Positions 31,608 through 40,119 of a stretch of 64,000 bases of DNA are shown piece by piece. Origin of the DNA: CBDCGS01 sp965216915 (GTDB taxonomy: Bacteria > Pseudomonadota > Alphaproteobacteria > UBA828); contig CBDCGS010000011.1 in assembly GCA_965216915.1 (NCBI GenBank), positions 744,001 to 808,000 on the forward strand. Direction: 5' to 3'. A program made the translations under genes and the position numbers. How positions within the stretch are numbered: position 1 is the first letter of the stretch; each line of letters starts with the position of its first letter. The notes under the pieces were generated by a model that saw nothing but the letters and a program-made list of their open reading frames with translations, searched no databases and was not told the DNA's origin.

Positions 31608-32198
31608 CTAGTGGGTGTGAGAGAACGTGATCGACTCGATGATCGCGTCGAACCGCGGGCCGTAGGTTGCTGCCAGACGGCTCGGCGCGCGGCACGTCAT
31701 GGTGAGATGACCGGCGGCAACGCGCGTGCCAATGCCTTTTAGCAACATCGGCTCGCCGAGTGCCTGGTTGTGCGGCTTGATGGTGTAGTTGATCTCCGCG
31801 GCAGGCCAACCGGTGAAGCTGCGCAGCGTGACGTCGCCCGCCGCCACGCCGGGATATTGCTGCGTGACCATTGCGCGTTGATCGGCGGCGAACGCCTCCC
31901 AGAACTCCTTCGCGTGGCGCAGCAGTGCGACCTGATCCGCGCTCCAAACATCGTCGGGCGGCGCATCGATGTAGACGATCGCGCAGGCGACGCCCGCCGC
32001 CGTCGGATCGATGAGCCGCCACTGGATTGCGCCTTTCGATGCCGGCTGCCGATAGACGGCCCAACCATCCGGATGGTCGAAACGGAACCCTGCCGGCGCA
32101 TAGAAAAAAGCGTGCTGGGCGATCGCAATTGATGGTACGGCGGTTCCAACAGCCGCGCCGATGACGAGAGCGCGGACGATCGCTCGGCCGATCGTCAC
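31608..32198 (-). CDS. Exported protein of unknown function, coupled to ubiD
   Basis: Protein of 196 residues that I do not recognise. The start is GTG 32198, overlapping the ubiD stop as GTGA; the longer frame back to 32453 runs inside ubiD and is rejected. The first 28 residues are a signal peptide (IGRAIVRALVIGAAVGTAVP, cleavage near AIAQ-H). The mature part starts with FFYAPAGFRFDHPDGWAVY, a pattern common in periplasmic proteins with a short beta-rich N-terminal lipid- or protein-binding segment, and has two cysteines. Translational coupling to ubiD suggests co-production, but no biochemical link is evident. Confidence 0.65.
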   Translation of the reverse strand: MTIGRAIVRALVIGAAVGTAVPSIAIAQHAFFYAPAGFRFDHPDGWAVYRQPASKGAIQWRLIDPTAAGVACAIVYIDAPPDDVWSADQVALLRHAKEFWEAFAADQRAMVTQQYPGVAAGDVTLRSFTGWPAAEINYTIKPHNQALGEPMLLKGIGTRVAAGHLTMTCRAPSRLAATYGPRFDAIIESITFSHTH

Positions 32199-33703
32199 CG
32201 CCAGACCGGCCGTCCCGAGCCGGGCAGGCCATAGGACTCCCACTTCGTCGTGACCCGGTCGATGGTCTCGTCGTCCATGCGAATCAGCCGCCCCCAATCG
32301 CGGCTCGTCTCGGGCGCGATCTTGCTGGTCGCATCGAGCCCGATCTTGGAGCCGAGCCCGGAGACCGGACTCGCGAAATCGAGATAGTCGATCGGCGTGT
32401 TCTCGACGAGCGTGACGTCGCGCGCGGGGTCCATGCGCGTCGATACGGCCCACATCACGTCCTTCCAGTTGCGCGCGTCGATGTCGTCATCCACCACGAT
32501 CACCCATTTCGTGTACATGAATTGCCGCAAGTAGGACCACACGCCCATCATCACCCGTTTGGCGTGGCCCGCGTAGGCCTTCTTGATCGAGACCACGGCG
32601 ATTCGATAGCTGCAGCCCTCCGGCGGCAGCCAGAAATCGACAATCTCGGGGAATTGTTGCGTGAGCAACGGAATGAACACTTCGTTGAGCGCCTCGCCGA
32701 GGATGCTGGGCTCGTCGGGCGGCCGGCCCGTATAGGTCGAGAGGTAGATCGGATCGTGCCGCATCGTGATCGCCGAGACCGTGAACACCGGAAAGGGCTC
32801 GACGGCGTTGTAATAGCCGGTGTGGTCGCCGTAGGGCCCCTCGTCGCGGTAGTCGTCGAGACTGACATGCCCCTCGATCACGATCTCGGCCTCCGCCGGC
32901 ACGAGCAATGGCACCGTCTTGGCGGCGACAAGCTCTACCTTCTTGCCGCGCAGAAGGCCTGCAAACTGGTATTCGGAAAGCGTGTCGGGAACCGGCGTGA
33001 CGGCGGCGAGTATGGTCCCGGGGTCGGCACCGATCACCGCGGCCGCCGGTACCGGGTCATGCCGCTCGGCCTTCCAGCGCTGGTGATGCTGGGCGCCGCC
33101 ACGGTGCTTGAGCCAGCGCATGAGCGTCTGGTCGCGGCCGATCACCTGCATCCTGTAGATGCCAAGATTGTAGTCGTCCTCCGGGCGACGGCCGGGGCCT
33201 TTGGTGACGACCAACGGCCAGGTGATGAGCGGCGCCGGCTCGCCGGGCCAGCAGGTTTGGATCGGCAAGCGCGCGAGGTCGATGTCGTCGCCGGTCAGCA
33301 CCACCTCCTGCGCCGGGCCGCCTGCGACCGTTTTGGGCTTCATGGCCATTACCGTCTTGAGCAACGGCAGCATCTCGAAGGCCTCGCGCCAGCCACCGGG
33401 CGGCTCGGGTTGACGCAGGAAGGCAAGTGTCTCGCCGATGGCGCGCAAGTCCTCCGGCGCGCGCTCCATGCCCCAGGCGACCCGGTCGACCGTGCCGAAC
33501 AAATTGACCAACACCGGCATGTCGTAGGGCGCGCCGTCATCGCCCACGACGTTTTCGAAGAGCACGGCCGGCCCGCCCTCGGCAATGAGGCGCGTCTGGA
33601 CCTCGGTCATCTCGAGGTGGGGCGAGACCGGCGCCGAGACGCGCGCGAGCCGTCCGTCGCGCTCGAGCCGCGCCATGAAATCGCGGAGGGAACCGTAAGC
33701 CAT
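32195..33703 (-). CDS. ubiD: UbiD-family prenylated-FMN decarboxylase
   Basis: Decarboxylase of 502 residues of the UbiD family, which uses prenylated FMN and Mn/K to remove a carboxyl group from aromatic or unsaturated acids. The E-R-E-type catalytic network is visible as Arg184 (NLGIYRMQV), Glu288 (RDEGPYG) and Asp293 (GDHTGYYN), as in EcUbiD-type enzymes. SIKKAYAGHAKRVMMGVW and MRHDPIYLSTYTGRPPDEPS are further family blocks. UbiA lies about 1 kb away on the same strand, which favours 3-polyprenyl-4-hydroxybenzoate decarboxylation in ubiquinone synthesis. The cofactor-making UbiX is not in the window. The 89-bp leader is shared with a divergent gene. Confidence 0.92.
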   Translation of the reverse strand: MAYGSLRDFMARLERDGRLARVSAPVSPHLEMTEVQTRLIAEGGPAVLFENVVGDDGAPYDMPVLVNLFGTVDRVAWGMERAPEDLRAIGETLAFLRQPEPPGGWREAFEMLPLLKTVMAMKPKTVAGGPAQEVVLTGDDIDLARLPIQTCWPGEPAPLITWPLVVTKGPGRRPEDDYNLGIYRMQVIGRDQTLMRWLKHRGGAQHHQRWKAERHDPVPAAAVIGADPGTILAAVTPVPDTLSEYQFAGLLRGKKVELVAAKTVPLLVPAEAEIVIEGHVSLDDYRDEGPYGDHTGYYNAVEPFPVFTVSAITMRHDPIYLSTYTGRPPDEPSILGEALNEVFIPLLTQQFPEIVDFWLPPEGCSYRIAVVSIKKAYAGHAKRVMMGVWSYLRQFMYTKWVIVVDDDIDARNWKDVMWAVSTRMDPARDVTLVENTPIDYLDFASPVSGLGSKIGLDATSKIAPETSRDWGRLIRMDDETIDRVTTKWESYGLPGSGRPVWR

Positions 33704-33795
33704 GGATCTCGCTTGTTTTCCGCATTGACGAGCAAGGCCGCTGCCACGTCAAGTCCCATGGACGCGATCGGCATGAGCCCCCTAGGATTGGCGTG

Positions 33796-34632
33796 ATGGC
33801 TGAGACCGACGCGACGCTTGCGCCCGAGGAGCTCGTCGAGACCGCGACCGCCTATCCCTTTGCCGCCGCGGACCGTTCGATGCTTTTTGTGGATGGCGCG
33901 TGCCTGCCGATCGTGGCGCTCGACGGGCCCGCGATCGAAAACGCGCGCGTCGAAACAGCTGAGGGGGTCGTCCCAGCCCGGACGATCCTCACGGCACAGG
34001 GCATTTCGGCGCCAACCCCAATGGACGCGCGCGTCGCGGTGCTCGCCTATGGCGCCAATAGCGCGCCCCAGAGGCTGGCGCTGAAATTCGCCCCGCTCGG
34101 TCCGGGCGTGGTCTTTCCGATCTTGCGCGCGCAGCTCCGCGACTTCGACGTCGTCTATGCCGCTCACATTTCGAGCTATGGCGCCGTGCCCGCCACGATC
34201 GAGCGCTCGCCCGGCACCGTCGCCGAGATCGCCGTCACCTACCTCGATGCGCGCCAGCTGGCGCGTATGCACGAGACCGAGTTCAGCCGGCGCACCTACC
34301 TTTTCGGCCGCCTCGGGCAAGCCTCATTGTCGGTGGACCTCGCCGCGCCGCCCGATGCGGTGCACAGCTATGTCGGCGGGTTCGGGCATATCGCGCCGGA
34401 TGGAACACCCTTCGCCCTGGCCGCCATCGCCGCGCAATATCGCCGCTTCCCCGCCCTTTCTCAGCGGGAGATGCACCAAACGGTCCGCGCCTTGCTCGCC
34501 GGCGACGCGCCGCTCGACCGATATATCCACGCTGCGATCGCGGACGAGACGATCCGACGGGCGCGAACCGAGGCGCTACGCGCGCGGGCGCGGCCGTTCT
34601 CCCACCCCGATTTCACGGTGCTCGCGTCGTGA
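33796..34632 (+). CDS. Uncharacterised protein with weak GGCT-like motif
   Basis: Protein of 278 residues, soluble, not firmly recognised. The segment VAVLAYGANSAPQRL resembles the YGxN substrate-binding loop of gamma-glutamylcyclotransferase-fold proteins (FxYGSN). SPGTVAEIAVTYLDARQL and HETEFSRRTYLF could supply the rest of such a fold. The catalytic Glu cannot be placed with confidence. A gamma-glutamylcyclotransferase role would make sense near the glutamate-cysteine ligase gene at 36472, but that link is speculative. ATG 33796 follows an AGGA ribosome site; the adjacent GTG 33793 is the alternative. It is divergent from ubiD and ends 18 bp before the convergent ubiA. Confidence 0.5.
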   Translation: MAETDATLAPEELVETATAYPFAAADRSMLFVDGACLPIVALDGPAIENARVETAEGVVPARTILTAQGISAPTPMDARVAVLAYGANSAPQRLALKFAPLGPGVVFPILRAQLRDFDVVYAAHISSYGAVPATIERSPGTVAEIAVTYLDARQLARMHETEFSRRTYLFGRLGQASLSVDLAAPPDAVHSYVGGFGHIAPDGTPFALAAIAAQYRRFPALSQREMHQTVRALLAGDAPLDRYIHAAIADETIRRARTEALRARARPFSHPDFTVLAS

Positions 34633-34650
34633 CGACGGGCCGGCCGCGGC

Positions 34651-35571
34651 TCAGCCGAGCCCTTGGGCGGCGAGGATGCCCGTGAAGAGCGCGAGCCCAA
34701 CCCAACCGTTCGACTTGAACTTGGCCAGACAATCACGCGGATTGTCGATATCGACCATCAGGGCCTGCCAGCCCAACAGCGCCGCCGTTACGGCCACGCC
34801 CACGTAGAAGGGCCAGCCGAGCCCCGCGAACGCACCCGCCATGGCGAACCCGGCGATCGCGACAATGTGGAACACGACAAGCCACGGCCTGGTGCGCCGG
34901 CCGAGCGCGAGCGCGCTCGATTTGACACCGATGAGCGCGTCGTCCTCCTTGTCCTGATGCGCGTAGATCGTGTCGTAGCCGAGGGTCCAGGCGATGCCAC
35001 CGGCATAGAGCAGCAGCGCCGGCCATGCCAGATCGCCCGTGACCGCCGCCCAGCCCATGAGCGCGCCCCAATTAAAGGTGATGCCGAGAAATGCCTGGGG
35101 CCAGTAGGTGATGCGCTTCATGAAGGGGTAGGCGACGACGAGCGCGAGGGAGCCCACACCGAGCCAGATTGCGGCGGATGTGAGATGCAGAAGGATCGCG
35201 AGGCCGATACCGAGCAAGACGGCGAGAAAGGCGACCGCCCCCCGCACGCCAATCGCACCCGAGGGCAGCGGGCGCCGGCGCGTGCGCGCCACCTTGGCAT
35301 CGAACTCCCGGTCCGCGATGTCGTTGACCACGCATCCCGCCGCCCGCATCACGAAAGCGCCAACCGTGAAGAGAACCAACAGGCCGAGCGACGGCAGGCC
35401 GTCGGATGCGAGTGCGATGCCCCAGAGGCAGGGCCATAGCAAGAGCCACACGCCGGTCGGCTGGTCGAGGCGGGCGAGCGCCACGAACGGGCGCAGCGCG
35501 CGCGGCGCGGCACGTTCGATGGGCCCAGCGCCCGCGAGCGGGGCGGCCTCTCCCGTGTGAGTCTCGGCCAT
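34651..35571 (-). CDS. ubiA: 4-hydroxybenzoate polyprenyltransferase
   Basis: Integral membrane prenyltransferase of 306 residues with eight to nine hydrophobic segments. The first aspartate-rich motif is VNDIADREFDAKVARTRRRP (NDxxDxxxD) and the second is YDTIYAHQDKEDD, both needed for Mg-polyprenyl diphosphate. KITYWPQAFLG-type and TGV-type blocks follow the UbiA pattern, distinguishing it from the heme O synthase further along this window. It prenylates 4-hydroxybenzoate in ubiquinone synthesis, upstream of the UbiD step. ATG 35571 is used, giving a short proline/alanine-rich leader; the frame to 35625 overlaps the rsmE promoter region. Confidence 0.94.
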   Translation of the reverse strand: MAETHTGEAAPLAGAGPIERAAPRALRPFVALARLDQPTGVWLLLWPCLWGIALASDGLPSLGLLVLFTVGAFVMRAAGCVVNDIADREFDAKVARTRRRPLPSGAIGVRGAVAFLAVLLGIGLAILLHLTSAAIWLGVGSLALVVAYPFMKRITYWPQAFLGITFNWGALMGWAAVTGDLAWPALLLYAGGIAWTLGYDTIYAHQDKEDDALIGVKSSALALGRRTRPWLVVFHIVAIAGFAMAGAFAGLGWPFYVGVAVTAALLGWQALMVDIDNPRDCLAKFKSNGWVGLALFTGILAAQGLG

Positions 35572-35636
35572 GCCGCTTGATGTATCGTGACCGCCATCGA
35601 CACACAAGACGAGGCGGCGCGCCACGCCGACACAGG

Positions 35637-36377
35637 ATGACGCGGGATTCGGTCCGGCTTTTCGTCGATCAACCGCTGCGCCAAGGCTTACCAGTCACCC
35701 TCGAGGGCGGCCAGTGCCATTACCTGCGGACCGTGATGCGGCTTGGGGTGGGCGACCACCTGCGCTTGTTCAACGGGCGCGAAGGCGAGTGGCAGGCACG
35801 CCTCGAGGTGCTGGACCGCCGCCGGGCGCGCGCCATGCCGGTCGAGCCGCTGCGCGCGCAGTCGCCTGGCCCCGATCTATGGCTTCTCTTCGCTCCCTTA
35901 AAGTCGGCGCAGACCGATATCGTCATCGTGAAGGCCACCGAACTGGGGGTCAGCGCGCTCCGCCCGGTCACGACGCGTTTCTCCCAGACCCATCGGCTTA
36001 ATCTCGAGCGTGCCGGCGCAAACGCCGTTGAGGCCGCCGAGCAATGCGGCCGCCTCGACATTCCGGCAGTCATGCCGCCAAGCTCGCTCGAAACCCTCCT
36101 CGATTCCTGGCCCGACGGGCGCCCCTTGATCGCGTGTGATCCACGCTTCGAAACCCCGATAGCGGAGGCCGTGCGCGCCGTGCCGCCCGGTCCCACGGCG
36201 GTTCTTGTGGGCCCGGAGGGCGGCTTCGCACCTGGTGAGTGCGAGAGCCTCGAGGCATGCCCGACCGCAGTGCCGGTCAACCTCGGTCCCAGGATCTTGC
36301 GCGCCGAAACCGCGGCGATCGCTGCGCTCACCTGTTGGCAAGCGCTTCGGGGGGATTGGGCCGCCGGCCCGCGGTGA
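35637..36377 (+). CDS. rsmE: 16S rRNA m3U1498 methyltransferase
   Basis: SPOUT-class methyltransferase of 246 residues that methylates N3 of U1498 in 16S rRNA. It has an N-terminal PUA-like domain (about 1-75, starting RLFVDQPL and GGQCHYLRTVMRLGVGD) and a knotted SAM-binding domain with KATELGV, the GPEGGF loop and the C-terminal LGPRILRAETAAI. The start ATG 35637 follows an AGGA-type site and the frame matches the family N-terminus. It is divergent from ubiA across 65 bp and is followed by gshA. Confidence 0.94.
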   Translation: MTRDSVRLFVDQPLRQGLPVTLEGGQCHYLRTVMRLGVGDHLRLFNGREGEWQARLEVLDRRRARAMPVEPLRAQSPGPDLWLLFAPLKSAQTDIVIVKATELGVSALRPVTTRFSQTHRLNLERAGANAVEAAEQCGRLDIPAVMPPSSLETLLDSWPDGRPLIACDPRFETPIAEAVRAVPPGPTAVLVGPEGGFAPGECESLEACPTAVPVNLGPRILRAETAAIAALTCWQALRGDWAAGPR

Positions 36378-36471
36378 TGCTCTCAGCGCGGGGCTGGCAT
36401 ACCGGTGAACGTGGTGTGCGCCAAGCTATGCCGTGCTATGACAACAATCGGCGACGATAGGGAGATCGTGC

Positions 36472-37836
36472 ATGACAGGCATGGCGAACGCCGCCGAGGC
36501 GGAGGTCGTCACCTATCGCGATTTGGTGGCTTATCTCGAGGCCGGTTGCAAGCCCCGCAAAGAATGGCGCATCGGCACCGAGCACGAGAAATTCGGACAC
36601 CGGATCAGCGACCAAGCGCCCCTCGGCTATGAGGGCCCGTCGGGGATTCGCGCCGTTTTGGAAGCGCTCCAGCGCTTCGGTTGGGAGCCATACCTCGAAA
36701 ATGGCAAGCCGATCGCGCTTCTCAAGGACGGTCAGTCGGTCTCCCTGGAGCCGGGCGGGCAGCTGGAGCTTTCGGGGGCGCCGCTCGAGAATCTACACCG
36801 CACCTGCGACGAGGTGCACACCCACCTCGATCAAGTCAACACCGTGGCCGGCGAGCTCGGCGTGCGCTTTTATGGTCTCGGCTTCCACCCCAAATGGCGC
36901 CGCGACGCGATTCCCTGGATGCCGAAGGGCCGCTACGCGATCATGCGGCGCTACATGCCCACCCGCGGCAATCACGGCCTCGACATGATGACGCGCACCT
37001 GCACCGTGCAGGTGAACCTCGATTTCGATTCCGAGGCCGACATGGTGCGCAAGATGCGCATCGCCATGGCGCTTCAGCCGATCGCGACGGGGCTCTTCGC
37101 GTGCTCCCCCTTCGTCGACGGACGGCCGACGGGGTATCTCAGCTATCGAAGCTTCGTGTGGACCGATACCGACCCGGACCGCTGCGGCATCCTGCCGTTT
37201 GTGTTCGAGGACGGCATGAGCTTCGAGCGCTATGTCGACTATGTGCTTGATGTGCCCATGTATTTCGTGGCGCGCAACGGACGCTTCGTCGACGTGGCCG
37301 GGCAATCGTTCAGCGACTTCCTCGAGGGTAGGCTCGAAGGACTGCCGGGTGTGCGTCCAACATTAAAGGATTGGGACGACCACCTCACGACACCCTTCCC
37401 CGAGGTGCGCCTCAAGCGCTTCCTCGAAATGCGCGGTGCCGATTGCGGCCCCTGGGGCAAGATTTGTGCGTTGCCCGCGCTTTGGGTGGGCGTGATGTAT
37501 GATTCCACTGCGCTCAACGAGGCCGAAGCGCTGTGCAACGGATGGTCCGCCGCGGACGTGATGAAGCTCCGCGACCAGGTGCCGACCCACGGCCTCCGCG
37601 CGACGATCCGCGGCCGCACCGTGCAGGAGATCGCGTGTGATCTCGTGGCGATCGCGGATGGTGGGCTCAAGCGGCGCGCCGTTGCCGGGAATCTCGATGC
37701 GGACGAGCGCCCTTACCTCACCTATTTGCGCGAGATCGCGGAAAGCGGCCGCACCGCGGCGGAAGAGATGATCGAGGCCTTCGAGACCCGCTGGAAGGGC
37801 AGCGTCGACCCCGTGTTCGACGAGTACGCCTACTGA
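36472..37836 (+). CDS. gshA: Glutamate-cysteine ligase
   Basis: ATP-dependent ligase of 454 residues that makes gamma-glutamylcysteine, the first step of glutathione synthesis. It is of the GCS2/plant-type family used by alphaproteobacteria. Signatures are IGTEHEKFG near the N-terminus (metal-binding Glu pair), SLEPGGQLELSGAPL, MMTRTCTVQVNLDF and PALWVGVMYD. The length and C-terminal EAFETRWKGS end are normal. ATG 36472 has GGGAG seven bases upstream. The glutathione synthetase gene is not in the window. It is followed by the aminotransferase gene after 28 bp. Confidence 0.94.
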   Translation: MTGMANAAEAEVVTYRDLVAYLEAGCKPRKEWRIGTEHEKFGHRISDQAPLGYEGPSGIRAVLEALQRFGWEPYLENGKPIALLKDGQSVSLEPGGQLELSGAPLENLHRTCDEVHTHLDQVNTVAGELGVRFYGLGFHPKWRRDAIPWMPKGRYAIMRRYMPTRGNHGLDMMTRTCTVQVNLDFDSEADMVRKMRIAMALQPIATGLFACSPFVDGRPTGYLSYRSFVWTDTDPDRCGILPFVFEDGMSFERYVDYVLDVPMYFVARNGRFVDVAGQSFSDFLEGRLEGLPGVRPTLKDWDDHLTTPFPEVRLKRFLEMRGADCGPWGKICALPALWVGVMYDSTALNEAEALCNGWSAADVMKLRDQVPTHGLRATIRGRTVQEIACDLVAIADGGLKRRAVAGNLDADERPYLTYLREIAESGRTAAEEMIEAFETRWKGSVDPVFDEYAY

Positions 37837-37864
37837 GGCGGACCCGCGCGCTTACCGTCGGCCG

Positions 37865-39049
37865 ATGGCATACCGCAGCAATCCCCACATCGCGGCCGTC
37901 GCAGCACCGCCGATCGCCGAGGCGCATGGCTGGATCGCGGGGCGCACCTTTCCGCCGGATCGGCCTCTGATCGACGTCGCCCAGGCCGTGCCTGGCTATC
38001 CACCGGCCGCCGCGCTTCAAGATCACCTGGCGGGCGCGGTCACCCGGCCCGAGACCGCGCGCTACACCGAGATCTTGGGGCGCGCGGCGCTGCGGGAGGC
38101 CTTGGCCGCCGAGATGGCCGGTTTCTACGGTGGTCGGATCGACGCCGCGGACGTCGCCATCACGGCCGGCTGCAATCAGGCGTTCTGCCTGGCTCTGATG
38201 TCCCTCGCCGCTGCCGGTGACGAGGTGATCCTGCCGACGCCCTATTACTTCAATCATCAGATGTGGTTGGAGATGCTCGGCATCACGCCGGTCCACCTGC
38301 CCTTCCGCGCGGAACGCGGCGGCGTGCCCGACCCTGCCGACGCGGCGGCGCGCATCAACGACCGGAGCCGCGCCATCGTGCTGGTCTCGCCCAACAACCC
38401 GACCGGCGCGATCTACCCCGCTGACACGCTCGCAGCGTTTCGCGACCTCGCCCGGCGGCACGGTCTCGCACTGGTTCTCGACGAAACCTACCGCGATTTC
38501 CTCCCTGTCGAAGGCCCGCCGCATGGGATGTTCGCCGATCCAGACTGGCGCGACACGCTCGTCCATCTCTACAGCTTCTCCAAGGTCTATAGCCTGACGG
38601 GCTACCGCGTCGGCGCGCTCGTCTGTGGTGCCGCGCTCCGCGACCAGGTGGTCAAGGCGGCCGATTGCGTCGCCATCTGCGCGCCGGCGATCGCGCAGGA
38701 GGCGGCCCAGTTCGGCATTGAACGGCTCGCGGCGTTTCGCGCCGAGAAGCGTCGCCTGGTGCTCGAGCGGGTCGCGCGATTTCGCGCCGTCTTCGCGCGC
38801 AACGACCTGACCTACGAGCTGGTGAGCGCGGGCGCGTTCTTCGCCTATGTCCGGCACCCGTTCCAGGGCGCGCGCGGCAACGACATCGCGCGGCGGCTGG
38901 CGGAGGCGCACAACCTTTTGTGCCTGCCGGGCAGCATGTTCGGCCCCGCGCAGGATGGTTTCCTCCGCTTCGCGTTCGCCAATGTCGAAACCAGGGTGAT
39001 GGACGAGATCGGCAACCGGCTTGTCTCGAGTCAAGACGGCCTGCTCTAA
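37865..39049 (+). CDS. Class I/II PLP-dependent aminotransferase
   Basis: Fold-type I aminotransferase of 394 residues. The PLP lysine is Lys240 in YSFSKVYSLTGYRVG; Asp206 (LVLDETYRDF) pairs with the pyridine nitrogen, Asn178 lies in SPNNPTG, and Arg248 and the C-terminal RFAFAN block complete the pocket. It resembles the aspartate/tyrosine or alanine-type branch; the amino donor and acceptor cannot be read from sequence. It lies in a plus-strand run gshA-aminotransferase-Gfo/Idh with gaps of 28 and 31 bp, so it may share a transcript with the following oxidoreductase. Confidence 0.91.
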   Translation: MAYRSNPHIAAVAAPPIAEAHGWIAGRTFPPDRPLIDVAQAVPGYPPAAALQDHLAGAVTRPETARYTEILGRAALREALAAEMAGFYGGRIDAADVAITAGCNQAFCLALMSLAAAGDEVILPTPYYFNHQMWLEMLGITPVHLPFRAERGGVPDPADAAARINDRSRAIVLVSPNNPTGAIYPADTLAAFRDLARRHGLALVLDETYRDFLPVEGPPHGMFADPDWRDTLVHLYSFSKVYSLTGYRVGALVCGAALRDQVVKAADCVAICAPAIAQEAAQFGIERLAAFRAEKRRLVLERVARFRAVFARNDLTYELVSAGAFFAYVRHPFQGARGNDIARRLAEAHNLLCLPGSMFGPAQDGFLRFAFANVETRVMDEIGNRLVSSQDGLL

Positions 39050-39080
39050 TCGGGCGAACGGCGAAAGAGGGGAAATCGGT

Positions 39081-40082
39081 ATGGAACGGGTCAGAATCGG
39101 CGTTATCGGTCTCGGCTGGTTCGGCGAGATCCATTGCGACGCCATCGCCGCGGTGCCGACGCTTGAACTCAGGGCGCTTTGCACGCGCACCGAGTCCCGC
39201 CTGAGCGCGCTTGGGCAAAAATATGGGGTCGATCGGCTCTACACCGACTACCGCGCGCTCCTCGAGGCCGACGATATCGATGCCGTGAGCATCGTCACCA
39301 TGTGGGACCAACACACCGACCCGACGCTCGCGGCGCTGGCCGCCGATAAGCACGTCTTTCTGGAAAAGCCGATGGCCTCGACCGTGGAGGATTGCCGGCG
39401 CATTTGCGATGCCGCGAAAGACGCGGCCGGTGCGCTCATGGTCGGGCATATCTGCCGCTTCAATCCGCGCTACGCCTCGGCCAAGCGCGAGATCGAGGCC
39501 GGCAAGATCGGCAAGATCGTGGCGCTGAGCGCGCGGCGCAACATTCCAGCGGCCTGGACGCCCGAGATCCTCAACAAGATCGGGCCGATCATCGGCGACG
39601 CGATCCACGATACCGATCTCATGTTGTGGTTCACCGGCGCCAACGTGGTGAGCGCCTACGCACAGACGGTTGACGTGCGCGGTCTCAAATATCCCGATAT
39701 CGGGCAAACTATGTACCGCTTCGATTCGGGTGCGACAGCGACGCTCGAGACTGTCTGGTGCATGCCGGAGAAGACCCCCTTCGATATCGACGAGCGCATG
39801 TCGATCATCGGCACCGAGGGCTTCATCCACATCCAGGATACCTTCCCCAACCTCGGGATTTGCACGAAAGAGGGCTTCCGCAGTCCCGATTCAACCTACT
39901 GGCCGGTGCTGCACGGGGCGTTGGGCGGCGCGCTCCGCGATGAGTTCATGTACTTCGCGCGTTGTGTGTTGGAAGGGGCGCGTCCCTCGATCATCACGCC
40001 GGAGGAGTCGATGGCCGCCGTCGAGACCACGCTCGCCGCGGAGCGCTCGGCGGAGACGGGCGAGGTGGTGCGGCTCCGCTAA
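39081..40082 (+). CDS. Gfo/Idh/MocA-family oxidoreductase
   Basis: NAD(P)-dependent oxidoreductase of 333 residues. It has the Rossmann motif GVIGLGWFGEIH (7-18) and the family catalytic EKP motif with Lys96 (VFLEKPMAST). The C-terminal alpha/beta domain has the conserved DAIHDTDLMLWFTG block that supplies the catalytic Asp/His. Such enzymes act on inositols, sugars and related polyols. The start ATG 39081 follows GAGGGG nine bases upstream and matches the family N-terminus. Substrate unknown; the preceding aminotransferase could act on the keto product, but this is conjecture. Confidence 0.91.
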   Translation: MERVRIGVIGLGWFGEIHCDAIAAVPTLELRALCTRTESRLSALGQKYGVDRLYTDYRALLEADDIDAVSIVTMWDQHTDPTLAALAADKHVFLEKPMASTVEDCRRICDAAKDAAGALMVGHICRFNPRYASAKREIEAGKIGKIVALSARRNIPAAWTPEILNKIGPIIGDAIHDTDLMLWFTGANVVSAYAQTVDVRGLKYPDIGQTMYRFDSGATATLETVWCMPEKTPFDIDERMSIIGTEGFIHIQDTFPNLGICTKEGFRSPDSTYWPVLHGALGGALRDEFMYFARCVLEGARPSIITPEESMAAVETTLAAERSAETGEVVRLR

Positions 40083-40119
40083 CGCGCCGTTGGGTCCGGT
40101 CGGTGCCATCGCACCGCAC

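Noticed and set aside
37718..39190. 490-codon open frame antisense to the aminotransferase gene
   Set aside because: The plus strand carries the PLP lysine and all aminotransferase motifs; the antisense frame has no domain signature.
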